In this document: piece by piece, positions 33,633 through 43,265 of the stretch
Layout of the letters: each line of letters starts with the position of its first letter
Position numbering within the stretch: position 1 is the first letter of the stretch
Source: JBDROU01 sp043809745 [NCBI: bacterium]
Lineage (GTDB): Bacteria > Elusimicrobiota > JBDRMW01
Assembly: GCA_043809745.1 (NCBI GenBank)
Contig: JBDROU010000039.1
Location: forward strand, 1-43,725
Length of the DNA: 43,725 bases
Reading direction: 5' to 3'
Translations under genes and position numbers: made by a program
Notes under the pieces: model-generated
What the model was told of the DNA's origin: nothing
What the model saw: the letters and a program-made list of their open reading frames with translations, nothing else
Databases searched by the model: none

Positions 33633-35354
33633 TTAAATCAATTCCTTTTTAATTAAATCTAAAAAATCTTTTAAATTAAAATTACCCAACTCCCCACCTT
33701 GACTTTTTCTAATAGAAATAGTCCCAGCTTCCGCTTCTCTCTGCCCAGCTATGGCGATATAAGGTATTTTTTGAGTTATTGCTGATCTAATCTTTGCGCT
33801 TATCTTCTCTGAGGAGGTATCAATTTCAGCTCTAATTCCTTCAACCTTAAGTTTTTCCATGAAATCAGCACTGTATTCATTTTGTCTATCTGTTATGCTT
33901 AAACATATAACCTGTACCGGAGCAAGCCACAATGGGAAATGACCAGCATAATTCTCTATTAAGATGCCAAAAAACCTCTCAAGTGAACCCATAAGTGCTC
34001 TATGAATCATAATTACAGTTTTTTCTTTTCCATCAGTATCCCTGTAAGTCATATTGAATCTTTGAGGGTTGTTAAAATCCACCTGTATGGTAGAACACTG
34101 CCAAGGTCTGCCTAAACAATCCTTTATTTTTATGTCTATTTTAGGCCCGTAAAAAACACCCTCTCCAGAATCTATGCTATATTCAAAATTCAGGCTCTCT
34201 AATGCTCTCTTTAATGCAGATTCTGCCTTTTCCCATAAATCCAGACTGCCAACAAATTTTTCGGGACGGGTTGAAACCATAATTTTATAATCATTGAATC
34301 CAAATCTTTTGAGCAATTTTACTGTAAATTTAATAACATTTACAATCTCTCCTTCTAATTGATCCGGCCTGCAAAATATGTGCGCATCATCCTGAGTAAA
34401 ACCACGAACCCTCATAAGACCGTGCAGTACACCGCTTCTTTCGTACCTATATACGGTTCCAAGCTCAGCAAAACGCACAGGCAGATTGCGATACGAATGC
34501 AGTCTGCTTTTATATATCAGATTATGACCGGTGCAATTCATCGGTTTTAATATATAATCCTGAGTGTCTATTTTCATAGGAGAGTACATATACTCTTTAT
34601 AAAATTCGAGGTGGCCGCTCCTCTTCCAAAGATCAATTTTCGAAATATGAGGTATAAAAACCAACTCATAACCGCTTTTAAGATGCTCCTCTTTCCAGTA
34701 TGTCTCTATAATATGACGCATAAGCGCGCCTTTTGGATGCCAAAATATCAAACCCGCTCCTGCTTCTTCCTGAATGCTGAAAAGATCCAGCTCCTTGCCA
34801 AGTTTTCTATGATCTCTCTTTTTTGCTTCTTCAATTTTAAGAAGGTAATCCTTTAATTCATCCTTAGAAAAAAATGCAGTCCCATAAATGCGCTGAAGCT
34901 GCGCATTACTCTCATCCCCCCTCCAATATGCACCTGCAACTGATAAAAGCTTAAAATGCTTAATCCTTTTTGTTGAAGATATATGCGGACCTCTGCATAA
35001 GTCTATGAAACTGCCTGTATTGTATAATGATACTTTTTCATCAGGAATTTCATTTAACAACTCTATCTTATATATTTCGTTCCTATTTTTAAAATAATTC
35101 AGAGCATCTTGTCTTTTATACTCCATTCTTTCAAATGTCTCATTTTTGTTAATTATCTCCTGCATCTTTGCTTCAATTTTGGGTAAGTCTTCTACAGATA
35201 TTTTTTGAGGAATATCAAAATCATAATAGAACCCATTTTCAATATCAGGTCCGATAGCCAGTTTTGTGTCAGGATATAGTTCGCATACAGCCGCAGCCAT
35301 AATATGCGAGCATGAGTGTCTTAGAGTTTCAAGCTTTATATCTTCATTTTCCAT
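33633..35354 (-). CDS. thrS: Threonyl-tRNA synthetase lacking the TGS domain
   Basis: 573 residues from ATG 35354. The protein begins directly with the editing-domain helix LRHSCSHIMAAAVCELYPDTKLAIGPDIENGFYYDFD; the roughly 60-residue TGS domain of typical bacterial ThrRS is missing. The second editing motif (CRGPHISSTKRIKHFKL), the class II core with Zn-ligand Cys in PMNCTGHN, motif 2 (ELGTVYRYERSGVLHGLMRVRGFTQDDAHIFC), motif 3 (HRALMGSLERFFGILIEN) and the anticodon-binding domain are intact. It charges tRNA-Thr. An upstream ATG (35378) adds eight residues. It is just upstream of infC as in E. coli and downstream of tRNA-Val. Confidence 0.96.
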   Translation of the reverse strand: MENEDIKLETLRHSCSHIMAAAVCELYPDTKLAIGPDIENGFYYDFDIPQKISVEDLPKIEAKMQEIINKNETFERMEYKRQDALNYFKNRNEIYKIELLNEIPDEKVSLYNTGSFIDLCRGPHISSTKRIKHFKLLSVAGAYWRGDESNAQLQRIYGTAFFSKDELKDYLLKIEEAKKRDHRKLGKELDLFSIQEEAGAGLIFWHPKGALMRHIIETYWKEEHLKSGYELVFIPHISKIDLWKRSGHLEFYKEYMYSPMKIDTQDYILKPMNCTGHNLIYKSRLHSYRNLPVRFAELGTVYRYERSGVLHGLMRVRGFTQDDAHIFCRPDQLEGEIVNVIKFTVKLLKRFGFNDYKIMVSTRPEKFVGSLDLWEKAESALKRALESLNFEYSIDSGEGVFYGPKIDIKIKDCLGRPWQCSTIQVDFNNPQRFNMTYRDTDGKEKTVIMIHRALMGSLERFFGILIENYAGHFPLWLAPVQVICLSITDRQNEYSADFMEKLKVEGIRAEIDTSSEKISAKIRSAITQKIPYIAIAGQREAEAGTISIRKSQGGELGNFNLKDFLDLIKKELI

Positions 35355-35473
35355 ATTATTGTTCTCTTTTACAATCATTGAATTAACAGAATCTTATACT
35401 GCTTGCTTAATTAATTTGGATTATTGATTTAGGCTTTCCATTAAAACCAAAAACTATTTGCAAAAAGAATAAA

Positions 35474-35547
<74 letters not shown>

Positions 35548-35718
35548 AAACATAGCATTAAAACCGGAATAAAATTCAGTTATTTTTCTTACCTTAAAAC
35601 AAATCGTAAAACAGCCGTTTTATTACGAATATAAAACGCATTAAAGTAATACGGAATTATATCAAAAGGACTACTAGATGTGCAACAAATTAATTTTTTA
35701 CTATGACATTATTAAGAT

Positions 35719-36153
35719 CTAATAATAACTTCTCATAACAGCCCTCATGCGGGCTTCTAATTCTCTTATGGAGAATGGTTTTAATATGTAATCGTCTGCA
35801 CCACATTCCAATCCCTTGATTTTATCATTTGTTCGCGTATTTGCTGTAAGTATTATTAGAGGGATCGATTTGGTATATGAATCTTCTTTAAATTTACGGC
35901 ATAATTTATAACCGTCAATACTTTTCAGATTGACATCCATAACAATTACATCGGGATTAGTCACCTTCGCACAACGAAGCGCTTCGTATCCATCATTACA
36001 GACATCAACATTATAGTCGATTTGATTGTATATATCCTGGAAATAATCCTGAAACTGAGGATCCTCATCAACTAGCAAGACCTTTTTTTGCCTTGCAAAA
36101 GCTCGCGTAAAACTTCTTTTAGTCTCTCCGTATACAGCGCTTTCTTTTCCCAT
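35719..36153 (-). CDS. Stand-alone response-regulator receiver protein
   Basis: 144 residues. A 22-residue basic N-terminal extension is followed by one receiver domain with the full set: acidic pocket Glu30/Asp31, phosphoacceptor Asp73 in IVMDVNL, switch Thr103 in ILTAN, and Lys125 in ILKPFS. There is no DNA-binding or other output domain, so it would act by protein contact or as a phosphorelay step. Shine-Dalgarno AAGGATGG precedes ATG 36153. It has its own promoter with four 11-bp-phased TTTACA boxes, and lies downstream of the multi-PAS kinase gene, its likely partner. Confidence 0.9.
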   Translation of the reverse strand: MGKESAVYGETKRSFTRAFARQKKVLLVDEDPQFQDYFQDIYNQIDYNVDVCNDGYEALRCAKVTNPDVIVMDVNLKSIDGYKLCRKFKEDSYTKSIPLIILTANTRTNDKIKGLECGADDYILKPFSIRELEARMRAVMRSYY

Positions 36154-36201
36154 ACTATTACCATCCTTTTAATATTATTATTTTGTGGTTGCCCTGCATA
36201 T

Positions 36202-36255
36202 ATTGTACTGCAAGTATGTAAAGGAATTGTAAAGGAGTTGTAAAGTAATTGTAAA
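36202..36255 (-). promoter_or_regulatory. Four-copy PhoB/PhoP-like box promoter of the receiver gene
   Basis: On the minus strand TTTACA occurs at 36255-36250, 36244-36239, 36233-36228 and 36222-36217, exactly 11 bp apart, then 9 nt and TACAAT (36207-36202). There is no canonical -35; the box array occupies that place, as in PhoB-type activated promoters where direct repeats with 11-bp period replace the -35. The same layout recurs at 43445-43498 and 24359-24390. Confidence 0.75.
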
Positions 36256-36333
36256 ATAATATATCAAAAAAGATGAGAGATCTTTAAGAATTACTGGCAT
36301 GAGAAAAAAAATTTGAATAACTAGGAATTGGAA

Positions 36334-39300
36334 TTATTTCTTAAAAATAATTGTATACTTTGTGCCGCCGAATCTATCCAGCTTCATCTCGCCTTTTAAT
36401 TGTTTTATCAATACATCTACTAAACGCATACCCAGCGATTTCGTGTTTTGGAAGCTAATACTTTCCGGCAAACCAACACCATTGTCTTGAATAATAAACT
36501 CAAATGAATCAGTTCTTATTTTATGCAGTTCTACCCGTATTTCTCCCTTGCTTTTAGAAGGAAATGCATATTTAAGAGAATTAGAAATAATTTCATTTAC
36601 AATAAGTCCACAAGGGATAACTGTATCAATATCAAATAATACATCTTCAATATCGATCCTTACATCAATCATCTCCCTATCAATCCCGTAAGCTGATAGC
36701 AGCTCATCTGCTAAATCTTTGACATAATCCTTAAAACTTATTTCTGCCAGATTATTTGAATTATACAGCTTTTCATGAACAAACGATATTGACTTTATTC
36801 GATTCTGGCATTCCTTAAAAACATCACTTACAAGCTTATCTTTTATACGGAATGCTTGAAGATGAAGTATGCTGGAAATTACCTGCAGGTTATTCTTTAC
36901 CCTGTGATGTACTTCCTTAATTAAAACCTCTTTTTCCGCCAAAGATTTTTGCAGCATCTCCTCAGTCTTTTTTCTCGCAGTAATATCCGTTTGAACCGAT
37001 ATATACGAATAGATTTCACCGTATGCATTCCTGAGCGGCGAGATCTTGAATTCACAAAGAAAAACACTTCCATCCTTTCTTTTATTGCAGTGCGACCCGA
37101 ACCATATCCCGCCAGAACTTACAGTTTCATATATATTTCTCTCAATTTCCTCCGCAATCGGCTCCGCATTAAGTATGGACGGATTTTTAAATCTGAGTTC
37201 ATCTAATGTATACCCATATAACTTTTCCGCGGCTTCATTAATGAAACTTATTTGTAAATTTTTATCAGTTACAATTACAGCATCTGAAACCTGTTTGCAC
37301 ACTGAACTTAAAAATTGAGATTCTTCCTCGGCAAGTTTCCGTTTTGTGATATCCATTACAACTGCTGTTGATCCAATATAATTACTCCGATTATCTATTA
37401 TCGGAGCTGCACCTATCTGCGTTAGTATTCTTGCGCCGTCCTTCCTCAAGAATTCAAACTCATATCGTTCCTTTAAACCCTGCTTTCTGTTGGCCAGGTG
37501 TTTCTCCATGAAATTTACTTTACGTTCATTTATAAATGAAAAAATATGCCTTCCTATCATCTCATTTATTGAATATCCGAGCATCTCCGCCATCTTTTGA
37601 TTGACAAAAACGGTATGATAGTTTTTGTCAGTCACCCAAATTCCTTCATCAAGGTTTTCAACAAGCCTGCGGTATTTTTTCTCACTTTCTATTAATGCTA
37701 CTGCCGCCATTTTGCGCTCTGTAATATCCTGAATAGTACAAATCATTCCGTTAAAACTTCCCTTTTTAATCTCTGGAATTATCCATCCGGAAAGATAAGT
37801 TACTTTATTTTCGTCTTCTATAGGCAATGATTCAAAATAAACAGCTTTCTGCATCTCCTTTGCTTTTGAATAAATAGCATGGAAATTTTTTAATAAACCG
37901 TCTGACGAATCTCTCAGAATCTTAACACCAATGCATACATCCTTTTCTACTCCAAATAGCTTCGCCGCACCGCTGTTTGCAAAAACAACTGTATCAGTAT
38001 CATCGGTCACCCAGATTCCATCATTAACACCCTCTAAAACACTCCCATAGAATTCCTTAACTCCACGAATTTTATCTTCTATTTTCTTGCGATCGGTAAT
38101 ATCGGTAATGGTAATTAGCACTTTAGAAAAGCTATCCTCATAACTCGGCGCGACCAACATACGCATATTTATATAGATTTTATTGCCTTCTAAATCCATA
38201 TTAACTGTATCGCCTTCAAAGGATGTCTTACCTTCTGCGATAGCTACAAGCATCTCCTTTAATGTACCGTAAGATTCCTCAGCGAACACCTTGTTCAAAT
38301 CATTAATAAAATTATCCTTATTTTGGGCTTTATACATTTTCACAGTAGTCATATTAACATCAACTATTTTCGCCAAACGAGCGCATTCAACAGCTTCTTG
38401 CGGATTTTCGTTAAAATGCTTTAGAAAATCTTTTATCCCCATCATTTTTAGAGCTTCCAGATGCATTTTAACTTTAGACAAATCCTCTTCCCAAATAGAA
38501 ATTGGTGAATTCTCAAAAATACTTCTGTATCGCTCTTCACTTTCTCTTAAGGCAAGCTCAATTTTTTTTTGCTCGCCAATATCCTTGAACACAGCTATAA
38601 TCTCACCGGTTGGAAGTTTATAGACATAGTTCTCCCTCCAAACTTCTATTCGATTATCCTTATATAATGTTATCGGATGATGCTCCGGAACCCCTGTAGC
38701 CCATACCCTGCGAATAACATCAAGGAGACCGAATTTTTCTATTTCCGGATAAACAGATACTAAACTTTTTCCTAATATCTCTTCCTTTTTTATCTTTTCC
38801 ATCGCTTCTGCTTTGCTGTTAAAATTTCTAAAAACAAAATCATTTCCGCTATCAATTGCCTCATAAACTGCGACTCCGTCATTCATATTTTTAAACAACT
38901 CTCTATACCTTACTTCACTTTCTTTAAGAGCTTCCTGCATCAATCTGTTTTCTGTTATATCACGAGCAAGCACAAAAGCGTAATCCTTGCCTCTGTATTC
39001 AAAATAATTATATGTCATCTGAGCGGGAAATATCTTCTCGTCCTTTGATCTAAGACAACCCTCTAAAGTATAAGAACGCCTGATTTTAAGTTCATTCCAA
39101 TGGTCATTCCAAATTTCCTCCGGCAGATTAGGATCGATATCATATATCTTTAATGATAAAAAATCATCGCGCGAATAGCCTAATATCTTCGTGGCAGCCT
39201 CATTTGAATACAGGATTTTGGATTTAGAATCCAACCAAAATATTGGATCGTTTGCATGATCTATTGAAAACTGCGTGAATGTAAGATTTGTTTCAGTATG

Positions 39301-39762
39301 AAATTTATCTGTAATGTCCTGTCCCAGGCTGAGCACTCCGATTATTTCGCCGTTTCTGTTTTTTAATAACGAATTATGCCACCCTATTATCCTCTCCTTA
39401 CCGCTGCTTGTTATTACCGGCCCTTCTATATAATCCGTGTTTTTTTCTTTTCTGTGGATTAAAACATCAAAAGCAACTTTTAGTTTATCCTTCTGGATTG
39501 AAGGAATAAAACTGGAAAACCAATCTTTTCCTATAATCTCGCTTTCATTGAATCCCAGAACCTCACAACTTCTTTCATTCACAAGGATTACCCTGTACTT
39601 ATCATCAATAATTACAACCAGGACATTCCCCATCTCAAGCAAACGAGAATCAATTACAGACTCGTTCATCTGTTTGCTTTGCTTGCTGCTATTAGTTGAA
39701 GGATTGGTTTTCTTACTGTTGCGAGAAAGCATTGTTTCTTGTTTCAACTTTGCTTTTTTCAT
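36334..39762 (-). CDS. Cytoplasmic multi-PAS sensor histidine kinase (HisKA_2 type)
   Basis: 1,142 residues with no membrane segment. Seven PAS-like domains follow each other from about residue 38 to 930, most ending in the PAC-type motif D-I-T-(D/E/A)-(R/K) (QDITDKF, RDITENR, KDIGEQKK, TDITDRKK, QDITERK, MDITKRK, TDITARKK). The fourth is the most divergent. The transmitter is of the HisKA_2 class: phospho-His in EVHHRVKNNLQVIS (His953), N-box VNEIISNSLKYAF (Asn1056), and DNGVGLP plus GMRLV in the ATPase domain. It senses intracellular cues; ligands are unknown. Upstream is mscS, downstream the receiver gene. Confidence 0.93.
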   Translation of the reverse strand: MKKAKLKQETMLSRNSKKTNPSTNSSKQSKQMNESVIDSRLLEMGNVLVVIIDDKYRVILVNERSCEVLGFNESEIIGKDWFSSFIPSIQKDKLKVAFDVLIHRKEKNTDYIEGPVITSSGKERIIGWHNSLLKNRNGEIIGVLSLGQDITDKFHTETNLTFTQFSIDHANDPIFWLDSKSKILYSNEAATKILGYSRDDFLSLKIYDIDPNLPEEIWNDHWNELKIRRSYTLEGCLRSKDEKIFPAQMTYNYFEYRGKDYAFVLARDITENRLMQEALKESEVRYRELFKNMNDGVAVYEAIDSGNDFVFRNFNSKAEAMEKIKKEEILGKSLVSVYPEIEKFGLLDVIRRVWATGVPEHHPITLYKDNRIEVWRENYVYKLPTGEIIAVFKDIGEQKKIELALRESEERYRSIFENSPISIWEEDLSKVKMHLEALKMMGIKDFLKHFNENPQEAVECARLAKIVDVNMTTVKMYKAQNKDNFINDLNKVFAEESYGTLKEMLVAIAEGKTSFEGDTVNMDLEGNKIYINMRMLVAPSYEDSFSKVLITITDITDRKKIEDKIRGVKEFYGSVLEGVNDGIWVTDDTDTVVFANSGAAKLFGVEKDVCIGVKILRDSSDGLLKNFHAIYSKAKEMQKAVYFESLPIEDENKVTYLSGWIIPEIKKGSFNGMICTIQDITERKMAAVALIESEKKYRRLVENLDEGIWVTDKNYHTVFVNQKMAEMLGYSINEMIGRHIFSFINERKVNFMEKHLANRKQGLKERYEFEFLRKDGARILTQIGAAPIIDNRSNYIGSTAVVMDITKRKLAEEESQFLSSVCKQVSDAVIVTDKNLQISFINEAAEKLYGYTLDELRFKNPSILNAEPIAEEIERNIYETVSSGGIWFGSHCNKRKDGSVFLCEFKISPLRNAYGEIYSYISVQTDITARKKTEEMLQKSLAEKEVLIKEVHHRVKNNLQVISSILHLQAFRIKDKLVSDVFKECQNRIKSISFVHEKLYNSNNLAEISFKDYVKDLADELLSAYGIDREMIDVRIDIEDVLFDIDTVIPCGLIVNEIISNSLKYAFPSKSKGEIRVELHKIRTDSFEFIIQDNGVGLPESISFQNTKSLGMRLVDVLIKQLKGEMKLDRFGGTKYTIIFKK

Positions 39763-39833
39763 AATCTGATGATCTCAAAAATAAACGTAAAATACATTGG
39801 GAAATTAAAATAACTTTATATTAATATTGAGCC

Positions 39834-40880
39834 TTATTTGTTTATATATAATGTCTGTGTCGGATAAGCAAATTGAATTTTCCGTTTCTCGAATTCTTCT
39901 GATATCTTGAAGTTTATCTCTTGCTGAATATCCATGTACTTGTTGTAATCACCGCTTAGCACATAATAAACAACCTCAATCACAAGGCTAAAATCACCAA
40001 AAGACAAAAAATGAGCCCTATCAAATGCGCTGTCACTAACATTTTTAATGATATTTTCGATAATGCCCGGTATCTCTTTTAGCTTTTTTAATTCCGTTTG
40101 ATAAGTTACACCAAGCTTAAATACTACGCGCCTTTTCTCCATCCTTTTATAATTTTTTATCCTTGAATTCGTAAGATCTGTGTTGGAGAAAACCAGCTGT
40201 TCGCCTCCCAGACTCCTTATTCGTGTTGTTTTAATACCTATATGTTCAACCACACCCATGTAATCACCTACAATAATAAAATCACCTATTACAAAAGGCC
40301 TATCAAAGAATATCGCAAAGTGGCTGAATAAATCACCAAGTACAGTTTGAGCCGCAAGCGCGACCGCGATGCCTCCAATTCCTAGCCCGGCAACCACAGC
40401 AGTAATCTTTATTCCCATATTATCCAGGAAAATAACAAAAGCTGCCACCCATATAACCAGCTTTAGCACCGTCTGTATCCCCGTAATTGCCTGTTGTTTG
40501 TTAGGATCAACTTCCTTTCGTAACCAGAGAATATTAGTGAAATTGACTATAATAGCAATTAAAAATCTAACACCAAAAAATATAAATAAAAATAAACCTA
40601 CAACTTTTATCCCTTTAACAATCGAGGCGTTTAATGTTAATCCCTGTAAGCTGAGATAAACTACTGATAAATATAACAATGGAACTATATTTTTACTAAC
40701 ACCATCCAAAAGATAATCGTCTATTAGACTAGATGTCCTACTCACCAAAACTTTTAAACGCTTCTGCATAACATGCTTAACAATTTTGATTATAATAAAA
40801 CCAATAATTATTATCGAAACGCAAATAAGATAATCCAAAATGCTATTATTAAAATAAATACTTTGTAGGAATTCTTTCAT
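39834..40880 (-). CDS. Small-conductance mechanosensitive channel, MscS family
   Basis: 348 residues. N-terminal hydrophobic helices (18-36, about 75-110 and 130-155) lead to the pore helix TM3 and MscS beta domain: ITAVVAGLGIGGIAVALAAQTVLGDLFSHFAIFFDRPFVIGDFIIVGDYMGVVEHIGIKTTRIRSLGGEQLVFSNTDLTNSRIKNY. The Gly/Ala-rich TM3 pattern is the pore. It would release solutes on hypo-osmotic shock. GGGAG precedes ATG 40880; a TTGATT-N17-TAGAAT promoter lies upstream. Confidence 0.94.
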   Translation of the reverse strand: MKEFLQSIYFNNSILDYLICVSIIIIGFIIIKIVKHVMQKRLKVLVSRTSSLIDDYLLDGVSKNIVPLLYLSVVYLSLQGLTLNASIVKGIKVVGLFLFIFFGVRFLIAIIVNFTNILWLRKEVDPNKQQAITGIQTVLKLVIWVAAFVIFLDNMGIKITAVVAGLGIGGIAVALAAQTVLGDLFSHFAIFFDRPFVIGDFIIVGDYMGVVEHIGIKTTRIRSLGGEQLVFSNTDLTNSRIKNYKRMEKRRVVFKLGVTYQTELKKLKEIPGIIENIIKNVSDSAFDRAHFLSFGDFSLVIEVVYYVLSGDYNKYMDIQQEINFKISEEFEKRKIQFAYPTQTLYINK

Positions 40881-41077
40881 AATTTATCTCCCTGAAATTA
40901 AAATTGAAAATATATAAATATAATAGTTTTTTCCGTCTACATTATTCTATATTTATTTGATAAAATAATCAACAAATAATGTATATTAATAAAAGTTAAT
41001 CCGGGCAATCTAATATCGACTTTAATAGACAATAATTAATTAGGCTTTCTGTAAAAATATTTTATATAATAATAAAG
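40881..41077. other. Divergent intergenic region mscS / marC
   Basis: 197 nt, very AT-rich. It contains the mscS promoter (40972-40944, minus). For marC only a TATAAT at 41065-41070, eight bases before the ATG, is visible, without a good -35. Confidence 0.5.
40944..40972 (-). promoter_or_regulatory. Sigma-70-type promoter of the mscS-like gene
   Basis: TTGATT (40972-40967), 17-nt spacer, TAGAAT (40949-40944) on the minus strand, about 60 nt upstream of the start codon. Confidence 0.6.
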
Positions 41078-41689
41078 ATGCCGGAAATTATTTCATTATT
41101 AAAACCATATATTTTGGCCTTTATTCCAATATTTGTCGCTGTAAACCCTCCCGGACTGCTTCCTATGTATATGTTTTTCACCGAAAATATCAGCCAAAAA
41201 GATAAAAATAAGATTATCTGGCAGTCTTTGGCAACAGCTCTTTTTGTATCTATAGGTTTTGTTTTTTTAGGAAAAGGTATTTTTCTGCTTTTAGGAATAC
41301 GCGTTTCTGATTTTCTCGTGGCTGGAGGCATATTGCTTTTTGTTATTGCTATTAACGAGATTCTTGATGGGCCGCGCCGCAAACCTAAACCTAAGTCCCA
41401 TCTATTGGGAGTCGTTCCCCTCGGAATGCCGCTAATGGCTGGACCTGCGGTGCTTACTACTTCACTCATTATTATAGACGCTCACGGTGTTATGCCTACA
41501 CTCACAGGCTTGTTTTTTAATATCCTGCTTGCCGGACTCATTTTTAAACTAGCTGATTTTTTTGTTAAACATATAGGAATTACCGGACTAAAAGCAATAT
41601 CAAAACTGGCATGCATCCTTTTATCTGCCTACGGAATTATGATGATCCGAAGAGGGATTATGGAAATCATCTCTTTCTGGTATAAATAG
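41078..41689 (+). CDS. marC: MarC-family integral membrane protein
   Basis: 203 residues with six hydrophobic helices. The family hallmarks are AFIPIFVAVNPPGLLPMYMFFTENIS near the N-terminus and GVVPLGMPLMAGPAVLTTSLIIID in the middle, followed by AISKLACILLSAYGIMMIRRGI. MarC/YchE proteins are inner-membrane proteins of unknown transport role; the old link to multiple antibiotic resistance is not supported. ATG 41078 has no clear Shine-Dalgarno and lies close to a TATAAT, so a leaderless message is possible. It converges on the DUF1846 gene. Confidence 0.88.
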   Translation: MPEIISLLKPYILAFIPIFVAVNPPGLLPMYMFFTENISQKDKNKIIWQSLATALFVSIGFVFLGKGIFLLLGIRVSDFLVAGGILLFVIAINEILDGPRRKPKPKSHLLGVVPLGMPLMAGPAVLTTSLIIIDAHGVMPTLTGLFFNILLAGLIFKLADFFVKHIGITGLKAISKLACILLSAYGIMMIRRGIMEIISFWYK

Positions 41690-41714
41690 TAAAATATTTT
41701 TCACACCAAAATAA

Positions 41715-43265
41715 CTAATAATCCGCAAGTGATTTTGTAGAAAAGTTGGGTTCGCATGTAAGTCGAACCCCAAGCTTTTTTAAACCCGCTTCATCTCCGG
41801 GTGTCGGCATATGAGTCAGGTGCACTTCGCAATCCTTCAATTTCCCTAACTGTTCAATAGCGGATTGCGCCACCGGATTGGTCGTTGCGCTGATACTCAT
41901 CGCTATCAGTGTTTCTTCAAGATCAAGACTTATTGTCTTAGAATTAAGAATATTTCTCTTGAGGAGCCCTATTGATTCTATTATATTCGGCGATAGCAGA
42001 TGAATCGCATCAGGGATTCCAGCCAGATATTTTATGGCATTTATAATCAGGCTCGATGACGCGTGTAAAAGAATTGAATTTTTACCTTCTATGATTGTAC
42101 CATCCTTTAATTCGATTGAAGCACCGCAATAAATACCTTCGTTGCCTTTCTTTTCAGCCGCGCATTTGTGGGCAGCCCGTCTGGCTGGCTCTACAATTCT
42201 TAAATCCTCCGGTTTACAGTTAACCTCCCCCATAATAAATAATGAACGGTCAACGGTTTCCTTATCTTCAAAACCCATAACATATTCACAGCTGTACCTG
42301 AAATATCTGCGTATAATCTCTTTTTTAGCCGCTTCCCTGACAATTTCATCATTAACTATTCCAAATCCGGCTCGGTTAACGCCCATATCTGTAGGCGATT
42401 TATAAAAAGATTCTAAATTTGTAATTTTCTCAAGTATTTTTTTCAGAACGGGGAAGATTTCCACATCGCGATTGTAATTTATGGCAGTTTTGCCATATTC
42501 TTCAAGATGAAACGGGTCAATCATATTAAAATCCCTGATATCAGCTGTTGCGGATTCATATGCAATATTCACAGGATGCTTTAATGGGATGTTCCAAATA
42601 GGGAATGTTTCAAATTTAGCATAACCGGCTTCTTTCCCCTTTCTAAAATCATGATACAGTTGAGACAAACAGGTTGCCAGCTTCCCGCTGCCCGGACCCG
42701 GGCCTATGACAACCACCAGAGGCTTCTGGGTTTCAATATACTCGTTTGCGCCGTATCCCTTATCACTGACTATCAGATCCACATCGGTAGGATATCCTTT
42801 AGTTGAACGATGCGTACAAACATGAATATTCCTTCGCTCAAGCTTATTCTTAAATATCCTGGCTGAAGGTTGATTATCATAACGCGTGATTACAACTGAA
42901 TGAACATCCAGACCCCAGTGACGTAAATCATCTATCAGCTTCAAAGCATCCACGTCATACGTAATTCCAAAATCTGCTCGAATTTTTTTTCGCTCTATAT
43001 CACCTGCATATATACAAATAATGATTTGCGCTATATCACTGAGTTTTTGAAGCAGTCTCATCTTAACATTTGGATCAAAGCCCGGCAATACTCGCGCAGC
43101 ATGATAATCAAACATCAACTTCCCCCCAAATTCAAGGTAGAGCTTGTTTTTAAATAATTCAACCCTTTCTTGAATAGCTGCGGTTTGTTCTTTAAGATAC
43201 TTCTCGCTATCAAAACCAACAGAAGTATTAACAGTTTTTTCTTCCTTATTGATTGTTTCAGGCAT
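41715..43265 (-). CDS. DUF1846 (UPF0371) family protein
   Basis: 516 residues. Recognised by the N-terminal [59 protein letters not shown], the glycine-rich [24 protein letters not shown] and [16 protein letters not shown] blocks. The glycine-rich loop resembles a nucleotide-binding P-loop. Family structures are known but a biochemical role is not established to my knowledge. AAGGAGAT precedes ATG 43265. Upstream on the minus strand is TATAAT at 43340-43335 with only a weak -35. It is divergent from the PorV-like gene. Confidence 0.88.
   Translation of the reverse strand: MPETINKEEKTVNTSVGFDSEKYLKEQTAAIQERVELFKNKLYLEFGGKLMFDYHAARVLPGFDPNVKMRLLQKLSDIAQIIICIYAGDIERKKIRADFGITYDVDALKLIDDLRHWGLDVHSVVITRYDNQPSARIFKNKLERRNIHVCTHRSTKGYPTDVDLIVSDKGYGANEYIETQKPLVVVIGPGPGSGKLATCLSQLYHDFRKGKEAGYAKFETFPIWNIPLKHPVNIAYESATADIRDFNMIDPFHLEEYGKTAINYNRDVEIFPVLKKILEKITNLESFYKSPTDMGVNRAGFGIVNDEIVREAAKKEIIRRYFRYSCEYVMGFEDKETVDRSLFIMGEVNCKPEDLRIVEPARRAAHKCAAEKKGNEGIYCGASIELKDGTIIEGKNSILLHASSSLIINAIKYLAGIPDAIHLLSPNIIESIGLLKRNILNSKTISLDLEETLIAMSISATTNPVAQSAIEQLGKLKDCEVHLTHMPTPGDEAGLKKLGVRLTCEPNFSTKSLADY

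Noticed and set aside
35379-35473. T-box leader upstream of thrS
   Set aside because: Too little space between tRNA-Val and thrS, and no T-box core motif seen.
35605-35627. AAAAC-AGCC-GTTTT hairpin (35608-35621) as a terminator after the receiver gene
   Set aside because: Short stem, bulged extension and no clean T-run on the minus strand; function not supported.
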